Position numbers and translations under genes: made by a program
Source: an uncultured Bacteroidales bacterium
GTDB taxonomy: Bacteria > Bacteroidota > Bacteroidia > Bacteroidales > SZUA-534
DNA length: 64,000 nucleotides
Reading direction: 5' to 3'
Assembly: GCA_902790595.1 (NCBI GenBank)
Contig: CADASL010000001.1
Coordinates: 1 to 64,000 of the forward strand
Shown: positions 32,422 through 43,800 of the stretch, piece after piece
How positions within the stretch are numbered: position 1 is the stretch's first letter
Layout: every line of letters starts with the position of its first letter
The notes under the pieces: model-generated
The model's input: only the letters and a program-made list of their open reading frames with translations
Database searches by the model: none
What the model was told of the DNA's origin: nothing

Positions 32422-33498
32422 ATGAAACGGATAATAATTGCAGTCAGCGACGATTTGAATACCGACCAGCGGGTGTTGCGGATAGCGGGCTCGCTCAAGG
32501 CGATGGGGTTCGATGTTTTTCTGCTCGGACGGACAACGTCGGCCAGTCAGCCGCTTAATATCGATTTCCGCGCAAAGCGATTTAAGTTGCTGGCTAACAA
32601 AGGAATGGCCTTTTATGCGTTGCTCAACTGGCGGCTGTTCTGCTATTTGCTGTTTCATAAATTCGATGTTGCTTTGGCCAACGATTTAGACACGCTTGCG
32701 GGTGTGTCGCTGGCGGCTGGGCTCAAGCGCCGGCCGGTTGTTTACGACAGCCACGAGTATTATACCGAACTGCCCGAGCTGGTTGGCCGTCCTGCAAAAC
32801 GCAAAATCTGGCTCAAAGCAGAGCAAATGTTTGTGCCACACGTGTTTGCGGCTTATACGGTTTGCGATTCGCTTGGCGCGATATATTCCGAAAAATATGG
32901 CAAAACGTTCGCCGTAGTGCGGAATCTTCCTTATAGAAAGGCAGATACGCAGCCGGCAGAAAAACGCAATGTTGTGATGTACCAGGGTGCGTTGAATGTG
33001 GGGCGCGGCATCGACCTGATGATTGACGCTGTGCGCTATCTGCCTGATTGTGAGTTGTGGATAGCGGGTGCTGGAGATGTTGAGGCCGATTTGCGCCAGC
33101 GGGCGGAGGCTTCGGGGTACGGGCAGCGCATAAAATTCCTTGGACGTTTGTCGCCCGATAAATTGCGCGCAGTGACTTGCCAAGCCAAAGTGGGGCTGTC
33201 GGTTGAGGAAGATATGGGGCTGAACTATCACTACGCTCTGCCCAACAAACTTTTCGACTACATTCAGGCTTGTGTGCCGGTTGTGGTAGCCGATTTGCCA
33301 GAAATGCGCAAAGTGGTTGAGGATTATGGCGTTGGAGAGGTTCTGACGGAGCGGTCGGCCGAGGTTCTGGCGCAGACCATCGGTCGAGTTATGGCCAACG
33401 CTGCCGCATACGAGCCGCGGCTGCAGCAGGCGGCCGGACAGCTTTGTTGGGAAAACGAGAGTGTCCGACTGAAAGAAATTTATAGTCCGCTTCTATGA
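32422..33498 (+). CDS. GT4-type glycosyltransferase
   Basis: This 358-residue GT-B protein starts MKRIIIAVSDDLNTDQRVLRIAGSL, a beginning typical of envelope-glycan glycosyltransferases. It has VVYDSHEYYTELPEL in the acceptor half and MYQGALNVGRGIDLMIDAVRYL with NYHYALPNKLFDYIQACVPVV in the donor half. The sugars are unknown. A TAAGTTTG -7 element lies at 32409-32416, only 5 nt before the ATG, so the mRNA may be leaderless or nearly so. Its stop overlaps the next gene by 4 nt (ATGA), pairing it with a deacetylase-like protein in a two-gene operon. Confidence 0.86.
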   Translation: MKRIIIAVSDDLNTDQRVLRIAGSLKAMGFDVFLLGRTTSASQPLNIDFRAKRFKLLANKGMAFYALLNWRLFCYLLFHKFDVALANDLDTLAGVSLAAGLKRRPVVYDSHEYYTELPELVGRPAKRKIWLKAEQMFVPHVFAAYTVCDSLGAIYSEKYGKTFAVVRNLPYRKADTQPAEKRNVVMYQGALNVGRGIDLMIDAVRYLPDCELWIAGAGDVEADLRQRAEASGYGQRIKFLGRLSPDKLRAVTCQAKVGLSVEEDMGLNYHYALPNKLFDYIQACVPVVVADLPEMRKVVEDYGVGEVLTERSAEVLAQTIGRVMANAAAYEPRLQQAAGQLCWENESVRLKEIYSPLL

Positions 33499-34778
33499 AA
33501 ATTGTTTCCGACATATCGTCACCGCGCTTGCGTTATGTGCTTGACTACGTGTTTAATATGCGCTTGGGAGTGGAGTATGATTTGTGTGAGCCGGGCGCTT
33601 GTCGCGATGATGGCGCGGCGTTGTATTACACCGTGCAGCCGCAGCCGGACCGTTTCAGTGTGCCTTGCAGCGGCTTGCTGTCAGAAACCGATGTCTGGCA
33701 GTTCACGCCCGACCTGACATTCGACAACGGCCAGCCCATAATTTTTGCTGACCATTCCGGTTGCACGTTCAAGTTCGACGTTTTTGCGGCAATTTTCTGG
33801 ATGTTAAGCCGATACGAGGAGTATTTGCCGTTTTTGCCCGACAGTCACGGGCGGTTTTCTCCTTCAGAGTCGTTTCTGGGGCGCAATGGCTTGCTCGAAA
33901 CACCAGTTGTTGACCAATGGATAATGCTCATACGCAATGAGTTGCATCTGCGGTTCCCCGATTTGCAAATGAAAGACGAGCACTTTGAATTCCGTCCGAC
34001 AATTGATATCGACAGTCCGTGGAGCTATCTGCATAAAGGCCTGATTCGCAATGCCGGTGGTCTTGTGCGCGATGCCGCCCGGTGTGATTTTGCATTGGTG
34101 GTTGAGCGCATATTGGTTTTGCTGCATCTTCGTCGTGACCCGTTTTTTACGTTCGATTACATCGATGAAATACACCGTGGGTTGCCGTTGAAATATTTTG
34201 TGCTGGTTGGCCGTCACGGCAAGTTCGACAAGTCGGTAAACCCGCAGAACCGGACTTTCCGTCGTTTTGTGCGTCAGTTGTGCGCCAAAGCCGATGTGGG
34301 GCTGCATCCATCGTATGCGGCGTCACTCGATGAAAATCGTTTTTTGACTGAAAAAGCAGATTTTGAACAAATTGCTAGTGTGAAATGCAATGAGTCGCGG
34401 CAGCATTTTCTGCGGATTGTATTACCGCAATACTATCAAATGCTTGAACGTGTGGGCATTACCAGCGACTATTCCTTCGGTTTTGCGGACAATATCGGAT
34501 TCCGTGCGGGAACAAGCCGTGCGTTCAAATTCTATGACCTGCAAAACGAGCGTGTGCTCAATGTCACCTTGCAACCACTTGTGATGATGGATGTTACATT
34601 GCGCAACTATATGGAACTGACTCCGCAGCAGGCTTCGACTCGCATTGAATCGTTGGTTGACGTAATCAAACAGACAAACGGCACATTCACAACCCTTTGG
34701 CATAATCAGCATTTCGGCCAGCCTGAGTGGCAGGAGTGGAACCAGATATATGTTGATATGCTTGGCTCATTGCGATAA
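33495..34778 (+). CDS. DUF7033/polysaccharide deacetylase-like protein
   Basis: This 427-residue protein has an N-terminal DUF7033-type region (about 1-100, ALYYTVQPQPDRFSVPCSGLL, then MLSRYEEYL) and a NodB-like barrel. The barrel starts at FRPTIDIDSPWSY, where DID may serve as metal ligands, and includes DVGLHPSYAAS and TSDYSFGFADNIGFRAGTSR. It ends with a THWHN-like segment, TTLWHNQHFG. NodB-family members remove acyl groups from amino sugars. Here activity is inferred, and a purely structural role is possible. It is translationally coupled to the glycosyltransferase before it, so it probably modifies the same glycan. Confidence 0.8.
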   Translation: MKIVSDISSPRLRYVLDYVFNMRLGVEYDLCEPGACRDDGAALYYTVQPQPDRFSVPCSGLLSETDVWQFTPDLTFDNGQPIIFADHSGCTFKFDVFAAIFWMLSRYEEYLPFLPDSHGRFSPSESFLGRNGLLETPVVDQWIMLIRNELHLRFPDLQMKDEHFEFRPTIDIDSPWSYLHKGLIRNAGGLVRDAARCDFALVVERILVLLHLRRDPFFTFDYIDEIHRGLPLKYFVLVGRHGKFDKSVNPQNRTFRRFVRQLCAKADVGLHPSYAASLDENRFLTEKADFEQIASVKCNESRQHFLRIVLPQYYQMLERVGITSDYSFGFADNIGFRAGTSRAFKFYDLQNERVLNVTLQPLVMMDVTLRNYMELTPQQASTRIESLVDVIKQTNGTFTTLWHNQHFGQPEWQEWNQIYVDMLGSLR

Positions 34779-34820
34779 GTCGGATAATTACTTAACAATC
34801 ATTTTCTTCTGATAAAAACA

Positions 34821-34852
34821 AAAACGGCTGACACTTTCGTGCCAGCCGTTTT
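34821..34852. terminator. bidirectional terminator
   Basis: AAAACGGCTG (34821-34830) and CAGCCGTTTT (34843-34852) form a perfect 10-bp stem with a 12-nt loop. It separates the deacetylase-like gene from the converging giant surface-protein gene and can serve both. Confidence 0.9.
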
Positions 34853-34870
34853 GTTTATACTCTGTTTCTA

Positions 34871-37800
34871 TCAGAATTTCATAAGCTTGATGGTCTTCTC
34901 GCCAACTTTCACGAAGTAGGTGCCTTCGGGTTCGTTGGTCAGATTGAAGCGGGTTGTTCCGATGTTCATTTCGGTTGCAACCAGCTTGCCAACTGCGTTG
35001 TAAACGTAGATGTACTCAACATTGCTGTTAGTCTCGACTACAAACATACCGTTTGTCGGGTTCGGGTAAGCCATCATCTGAACCTCGGTTTCGGCAATGG
35101 CGGTGGTGTCGTCTTTCGCCTTAACTGTCAGTGTTCCGTTCACATAGTTGAAGTTGTAGTTGGCCGATTCGCCGCCCGAAACAACAATCTCGTAAGTGCC
35201 GGCTTCGTTGGTGTTCGCATTGCAAGTGGCAACCGGGACAGTGTTCAGATTGCTTTCGTTTTCATCGAATACAAATCCGTTGTACGAGATTGCAAATTCT
35301 GGCATTTCATCGCCTTGATTTATTGTTACATCCGCAACCGCAACCGTCAAACTGGCTTTGTGAACAAGTATACTATTCGTGTCGCGAACTATCATTACAG
35401 TTGAATCTGCCGGATAGAAAGTGGCATATAGATAATAGTAGTAACCTGCAGGTGTTAGAGTGTCACCAATGTTTAGACTACGAATAGTATCTTCCAATTG
35501 CAGAGGATTCGTTTCAATTACACGTCTTGCCGAATATTCAAATCTGCCATCATAATCGGCTGTTGCGCACAAGTACATAGAGTCGATGGGTCTTCCATAA
35601 GTATTTGATTTCGGAACACTCCAAGTAATGACAGGCACCACAGGAACATCAATCACAGTCAGTTTGCCGCTAACATATTCGAATGTGTAGTTGTCGGCCT
35701 CGGCGCCCGAAACCACAATCTCGAATGTGCCAACCGAGTCGGCCGGAACGTTGCAAGTGGCTGTGGCCAAGGTTGTCAGGCTGCTTGTGTCATCATCGAA
35801 TACGAATCCGCTGTAGGCGATTTGCAGTTCGGGCAGTTCCGAACCAATCACAATCGTATCGTTGATGGCGGTCACGGTCAATGTGGCCTTGGTGACGGTC
35901 AATGTAGTGGTGTCGGTGGTAGCCAGATAGTTGCTGTCGGTAGCTATGAACATTGCGATAATCGGGTAGTTGCCAGCATTGAGCACCGAGTCGGTCGGTT
36001 TCATATATGTGAGCACGCCTTCAACATCGGTGGTGGCGTTCAGCATTGAGTCGGCCAGAACGGTTCCGTAAACAATGCTGTTCGGCTCGCTCCAGGTGAT
36101 GCTTGGCTCTGCTTTTTCCACAACTATTTGGGCTGTTGCCGATGCCGGATAGTAGTTGGCGGAGTCGGCCGGAGTGAAGACAACCGAAAGCTCGTGGATG
36201 CCGGCGTTCAATATCGCGTCAGCGGCCGGAGTGTACTCAAAGTTTCCGAGAACATTTGAGGTTGCGTTCAGCATTGAGTCGGTCAAAGCTGTTCCGTAAA
36301 CAATGTCGTTCGGGTTGTTCCAAACAATTTCCGGATTGGCCTTTGCAACAACGATTTCAACTGTGGCCGATGCCGAATTGTAGTTGGCGGTGTCGGCCGG
36401 AGTGAAGACAGCAGAAAGTTCCTGAGTACCGGCGTTCAAAATCGCGTCAGCGGCCGGAGTGTACTCAAAGTTTCCGTCAACATTTGCGGTTGCGTTCAGC
36501 ATCGAGTCGGCTATCGGAGTACCGTAAACAATGTCGTTCGGGTTGTTCCAAACAATTTCCGGATTGGCCTTTGCAACAACGATTTCAACAGCGGCCGAAG
36601 CCGAATTGTAGTTGGCGGTGTCAGTCGGAGTGAAGACAGCCGAAAGTTCCTGAGTACCGGCGTTCAATATCGCGTCAGCGGCCGGAGTGTACTCAAAGTT
36701 TCCGTCAACATTTGCAGATGCATTCAGCATCGAGTCGGCTATCGGCGTACCGTAAACAATGTCGTTCGGGTTGTTCCAAACAATTTCCGGATTGGCCTTT
36801 GCCACAAAGATTTCAACTGCGGTCGATGCCGAATTGTAGTTGGCAGTGTCGGCCGGAGTGAAGACGGCTGAAAGTGTCTGCGTACCGGCGTTCAATATCG
36901 CGTCAGCGGCCGGAGTGTACTCAAAGTCTCCGAGAACATTTGCGGTTGCGTTCAGCATTGAGTCGGCCAGCGGAGTGCCGTAAACAATGTCGCTCGGCTT
37001 GCTCCAGGCAAGAACCGGGTCAGCCTTGGCAACACCGATTTGGACAGAAACCGAAGCGGTGTTGTAGTTGGCGGTGTCGGCCGGAGTGAAGACAGCCGAA
37101 AGCTCCTGAACACCGGCATTCAGTATCGCGTCAGCGGCCGGAGTGTATTCAAAGGTTCCGAGAACATTTGCGGTCGCGTTCAGCATCGAATTGGTCAGAG
37201 CGGTTCCGTAAACAATGTCAGCCGGGGCGTTCCAGGTGATTATCGCGTCAGCTTTAGCCACGTTGATTTTCACTTCAGCCGAAACGGTCGTATAGTTCTT
37301 CGTGTCGTTCGGAACAAAGGTTGCGGTCAAAGTCTGGTCGTTGCCAGCATTGAGTTTCGTGCCAACCGACGGACTGTAAGTGAATTTGCCAGCGGCATTA
37401 ACCTCGGCGTTCAGTTGCTTGCCCGTCAAAGCGGTTCCGTAAACAATGTCGGCAGGTTTTTCCCAAGTAATGACAGGTTCCGCCTGAGCGACGTTGATTG
37501 TTACCGAAGCTGATGCCGGTTTGTAGTTCTTGGTGTCGGTAGGAGCAAAGGTGACAGTCAAAGTTTGATTGTCGCCAGCGTTAAGTTTGGTTTTGGCGGC
37601 CGGGCTATATGTGAGCTTGCCGGCGGCGTCAACCTCTGCATTTAATTGTACGGCAGAAAGCGCCGTACCATATACAATGTCGTCAGGATTGTTCCAAGTG
37701 ATTGTCGGCTCAGCCTGGCTGACGTTGATTTTCACCGAAACAACGCTTGACTTGTAGTTCTTGTCGGTCGGGTTGAAGGTTGCGGTCAAAGTCTGGTTGT

Positions 37801-40800
37801 TGCCAGCGTTGAGTTTCGTGCCTGCGGCCGGATTGTAAGAGAACGAACCGGCAGCGTCAGATTCTGCGTTCAGTTGAGCACCGGACAATGCTGTTCCGTA
37901 AACAATGTCGGCCGGATTGCTCCAAGTGATTGCCGGCGTAGCCTTCGCAACATTGATTGTAACATTAGCCGAAGTCGAATTGTAGTTGTTGTCGGTCGGA
38001 GTGAATGTAGCGGTCAAAGTCTGGTTGTTGCCAGCGTTGAGTTTCGTGCCTGCGGCCGGACTGTATGAGAACGAACCGGCAGCATCGGCAGTCGCATTCA
38101 GCTGAGTGCCCGAAAGCAGAGTTCCGTATTCAATGTCGGCCGGATTGCTCCAGGTAATAACTGGCTCTGCCTTCGCAACATTGATTTTCACTGTAGCCGT
38201 AGCCGATTCGTAGTTGTTGTCGGTCGGGGTGAAGGTTGCGGTCAAAGACTGGTTGTTGCCAGAGTTGAGTTTCGTTCCGGCGGCCGGACTGTAAGAGAAC
38301 GAACCAGCTGCATCGGCAGTCGCGTTCAGCTGAGTGCCCGAAAGCAGAGTCCCGTAAACGATGTCATCCGGATTGCTCCAAGTGATTGTCGGCGTAGCCT
38401 TCGCAACATTGATTTTCACAGTAGCCGTAGCCGATTCATAGTTGTTGTCGGTCGGGGTGAATGTAGCGGTCAAAGACTGGTTGTTGCCAGCGTTGAGTTT
38501 CGTTCCTGCGGCCGGACTGTAAGAGAACGAACCGGCAGCATCGGCAGTTGCATTCAGTTGTGTGCCCGAAAGCAGAGTTCCGTATTCAATGTCAGTTGGA
38601 TTGCTCCAGGTGATTGTTGGTGTAGCTTTTGCAACATTGATTTTCACTGTAGCCGTAGCCGATTCGTAGTTGTTGTCGGTCGGGGTGAAGGTCGCGGTCA
38701 AAGACTGGTTGTTGCCAGCGTTGAGTTTCGTTCCTGCGGCCGGACTGTAAGAGAACGAGCCAGCAGCATCGGCAGTTGCATTCAGCTGAGTGCCCGAAAG
38801 CAGAGTTCCGTATTCAATGTCAGCCGGATTGCTCCAGGTGATTGTCGGCGTAGCCTTGCTGACTTGAATGGTAACGCTCGCTTGTTTTGCCGTATAGTTC
38901 TCCGAAGCAGGCAGAGTAGCGTAGAGTGTATGCGTTCCGGCGTCAAGAACAGCACCTAAGGCTGCATTTTGTCCGGCAGCGTCAAGCGAATATGTGAAGT
39001 TGCTACCAGCGGCAGACGAGGCGTTCAGCTGTGTGGCCGATATGGCAGTTCCGTAAACGATGTCATCCGGATTGCTCCAAGTGATTGTCGGTTCAGCCTT
39101 TGCGACAAACAATGTGCGCGATTCAACTTTCTTTGAATAGTTCTGAGTTTCGGCAACAGTAACATAAATAGTATTGTTCCCGGCATTCAATATCGCATTA
39201 ATTGCATTGGCGCCGTCTTCAGTTCCGATATTGTAAGATATTGCGCCATCTGACGTTGATGTTGCGTTCAGTTGTACACCTTCTGTCAGGCTGGTTCCGT
39301 ACACGATGCTTTGCGGAGTCCAAGTGATTTCAGGAGTGGCCTTGGCTATCGACAAAGTTTTAGGCTCCGTTTTCGCAGTATAGTTGTTGGTTGCGGCAAC
39401 GCTGATATAGATAATGTTGTTGCCTGCGTTGGGAGTTGTGCCGATTGCATTTTCCAATCCCGATTCATCCCAAGAGTAGGAGAGTTCGCCTTCAGAATCT
39501 GAGCTTGCTGCAGCGTCCAACATCGCTTTTGTAAGAGCAGTTCCGTAAACAATATTCGTTGGACTGGTCCAAGAAATTGAAGGTGTGGCTTTGTTGACTT
39601 TAATCGATACGCTTATTTGTTTATCGTTATAGTTTGCCGATTGAGGTAGAGTGGCGTAAATCGTGTGTGTGCCAGCGTCAAGTGTCACGCCAGCGGCTGG
39701 GGTTTGACCGGCAGCATCGAGCGAGTAAACAAAGTTGCTGCCTGCAGCTGAAGAAGCATTCAATTGGTTGTCAGATAATACTGTTCCGTAGGTTATGTCG
39801 GCCGGATTGCTCCAAGTGATTTCCGGGTCGGCTTTAATAACGTTCAGCGATTTGTGTATGGATGTCGCTGTGAAGTTACCCGATTCGGCAATATTGGCAT
39901 AAACCGTGTATTCACCGACATTTAATAAGGCATCCATTGCATTAGTACCAGTGGATGAGCCCAACGTGTACGAGATTGTGCCATCTGATGTCGATGTGGC
40001 GTTCAACAGAATAGCCGACAACGCTGTTCCGTACGTGATTGTAATGGTCTCAGGCTGATTCCAGGTGATTGTCGGCTCAGCCTGAATCACCTCAATAATT
40101 GTTGTGTCGGAAACGGTCTTGTAGTTGCTGTCATCCGGATTGAAGGTGACTTTGACAGTTTTCGTTCCGGCGGTTAATGCGGGAATTTCGTAAGTGAAGA
40201 ATGATGCGTCAGTCCAATTAGTGCCGTTGCACGAAGCTGTGGCGTTCTTTATGTTGCTGATGATTTCCTCATCCGAAGCACCGAATGTTACGTTTTGTGG
40301 GTTCCAGGTGATGACTGGAGTTGCTGCAACGACTTTAAATTTACCGCTTGTCTGAACTGAGTTAAAGTTGTCCGATTCGGCAACTGTCGCATAAACATCG
40401 TATTCCCCGACATTGTAATCCGAAGCGCCGTTCATCGCGTCTTGAGTGCCAGCGGCATCAAAAGTGTATGCTATAGTACCAGCTTCGGCAGGCGATACAG
40501 AAGCATTGAGTTGTGTGCTTGACAGCGTTGTTCCGTAAGCGATGGTTCTGTCTTCCAAAGAATTGTTCCAGGTAATTGTTGGGGTGACCTTACCAATATT
40601 TATATGTACTTCTGCCGATGTTGAATTGTAGTGAACTTGGTCGGTAGGTGTAAAATCAACGTGAAGGGTCACATTTGTGCCGGCATCTGGAACGTCATTA
40701 AAATCAGGCGAGTACGAATAGGTTCCAGGCACATTCGCCGAGGCGTTCAGTTGCGCATTAGTCAGCGCGGTGCCATAGGAGATATCCGACGGATTGCTCC

Positions 40801-43800
40801 AAGTGATGACAGGATTAGCTTTGGTGACGGCAAGAGTCCTTTCAATGGTTACATTTTTGTAATTAGGATTTGTCGGTTCTACAGTAGCGCAGATTACATA
40901 GCTGCCAATTTCTAAAGTCGTACCGGTCGTGACAGCACCTCCGTTTTTGTATTGATAAGATATCGGGCCAAAAGTAGAGAACGCGCCTAATTGAACATTA
41001 GAAATAGGTGTTCCATATTCTATTGGAGCAATAGTCCAGGAAATGGTTGGCTCTGCTTGCGCGATGTTGATGTTTCTTGTTAAATCTTCAGATTCCGATA
41101 ATTTGTAATTCAAGCTTTCGAAGTTTGTGATTTCTACAGTTTTGCTGCCAGCGTTAAGTGCGGGTATCGAGTACGTAAATGTGCCATCAATAACGGTGTT
41201 TCCATCTTTTGCAATGGCAGATTGAATTTTGTTAATGTTGTCTGATAAGCCATAAGTGTATGTGCTATCTTGTGGAGTCCAAATCAAAGTAGGTACATTT
41301 TTCTTTGTAACTATCAGAGTTGCACTTTTGGATGATGGCATAAGACCGCTATCATCATTTGGAACAAAAGTTGCAGTAATGTTGTGGGTACCGGCATTCA
41401 GTGTTTGACCAACTTCTACGCTATACCTAATAATGCCTCTTTCAGCTTCTACATAGCCATTGTGTTCGGTTGCCGTGAGCATTCCTGCTGTTATTGGAGT
41501 GCCGTATTCAATGGATTCGAGTGTTGTCGGCCAATTATCGATTGATGTTGCTGTTCCTAAGGAATGATTAATAGCCATTCCAATGTTTTTACTTGCCTTA
41601 CCTTTTGAAACAGTAATTACGACGTTCTCCGCATCTTCATCAGGGTTGGCAGGGTAGGCGGTTCCATTTATGAATGAAACAAAAGTGGGCTTGTCGCAAC
41701 TCCATTCTACAGAATTGTTTGTTACGTATGTGAATGAAGAAGATACACCGTTTATGTTTTCTGATGATGATAAAGACACTGGCGATGATGCTACAATCAT
41801 AAAATCAGTATTTGCGAGAGTCTTTATCCTTGGGTACATACCAGATGAGAATACCCAATTGGTTTCGCCTAAAGCAGTTTTCAATTCATTCCCAAGCATT
41901 TCTGAAGTCAGTTTTGCTGATTCATCAGTCGAAGGGCACATTTGGCTGTCATAAAAACTATTTGCAGACGTGGTCGCAATGGCTTTGTTTGTTGTTTTAC
42001 CAATGTTTATGCAGTTTGTGATTGTCCCGTTTGATGCAATGCCATTACCACTGGATTTTCCTGCGTTGAACGAATTTGATATAGCAACGGTACTTCCAGA
42101 ACCAATAACGCCGCAGGAGCTGCTATTATTACCAGTAATAGTGCCTAAATTTAGACAAGAAGAAATGGTTACTGATTGTGTGGAAGCGGATGAACCGACG
42201 ATACCACCAATATTTGAACTGCCATTTATATTGTTGGTATTTATACAGCTAGATATAGTAACATTTTGTGTGGCTTTATTTGTAATTGTTCCAATAATAC
42301 CACCAATGTTGCTTTTTCCGGTAGCGGTTATTGCGTTATGGTTTTCGCAATTACTAATTGTAGCACCGCCATCGGTTGAAGCAATAGTTCCGCATATTCC
42401 ACCCACATTATTATTGTTACAATTAATGACCCCTTTGTTTATACATCCATTGAATACTGTACCCATTTGGCTTCTTCCTAAGATACCTCCGGAATGTTGT
42501 CCTCCAGTGATACTTCCGGTATTTATACAATTTGTGAATGTTGAAAAACCTCTGTCACAACCGGTAATACCACCAATATCAACTTTTCCATTGCAGTTCA
42601 TTGTGCAATTTGAAGTGCAATTAGTAAAAGATTCATTGAAAGACGCTCCGCAAATACCTCCCATAAGCTCTTTCTCATTAATGTTGCCGTTTGTTATGTT
42701 TATGTTTTTGATTTCACCCTGTGATAAACTGCCAAACAGACAGATTGAATTGTTGCTTATTTTGCATCCTTGTCCATTAATGTTACCTTTAAAAGAATTG
42801 TGAATACCTATAGGTTCTGTCCAAGATGACAAATTGATAGCATTTACTGTTATTTCAAAATAAATGTTCTTAAATCCATCGTAGTTCGCGCACCCCTTAT
42901 AAGGCTTGTAGTTGTTGACAGCATCGCGTAATTCTTCTAAGTCGGCTTCACTTCCGATTGGCAGAGGCGCATCAATTGAACCTATAGATGTGCCGCCATT
43001 GTTGGTTCTTAGATACACTTTCTTTGTATATTGTGTATTGTCATTGTGCTTTCCTATCAAAACGACGCTTGTTGATCTTACAATTGATGCGGTGTCGTTA
43101 CTAATTGTCAAATTTTCTACGTTACCGCTAGTCCAGGTAACTTTATTCCCAGCATTGGAAACGGTAAAAAAGTTATTTGTGACATTGTCTGCTTTGTCTC
43201 CAGGTGTCAAATTAACTGGAGTGGCGGCAAGAATAATTGCAGGATGATCTGCGTTTATATTTAATCGAGGATACAATCCTGTGGAGAAAGACCAAATGTC
43301 AGAATCAAAATCGTTAGATGGTGCGTTGCCATTGCATAATTCATTTGTGGCTTTACCTTCTATTTGCCCAGTCAAATCCCCATCTTCTGGCCTTGTACCA
43401 TTTGTGTTGAATGACGTCGTCGCCATTCCAATCGATGCATTTATCTGATTGTCAAAGAAACAATTTTCGACTGTGGCACTTTTGTTTAGATTGAAGCCGA
43501 TTAAGTTACCGGTAGTGATACGCATACCGAATACTTGACCAACGTTTATGCAGTTCGTAACAGTGACAGAGTTTTTATTACAATGCCCTAATACGCCACC
43601 GATGAAATTAAATCCTGACATAAAGCCATAGTTGATGCAGTCGGTAATGGTAGCAGATTCAGCCCAACCGCAAACTCCTCCATTGCGCTCCATTTTACCG
43701 TATACGGTGGCATTGTTCGCACAGCAAGATATTGTACCATTTTTGAGCGCTCCGCAAATGCCTCCAGAATATTGATATCCATATATGAAACCATTAATGA

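Noticed and set aside
35885..41565. CRISPR-like regular spacing in the giant gene
   Set aside because: Units are 228 bp, in frame and code for protein domains; there are no short palindromic repeats or cas genes.
36800..43250. Several open frames on the plus strand opposite the giant gene
   Set aside because: They follow the repeat period of the minus-strand gene and have no start signals or family similarity.
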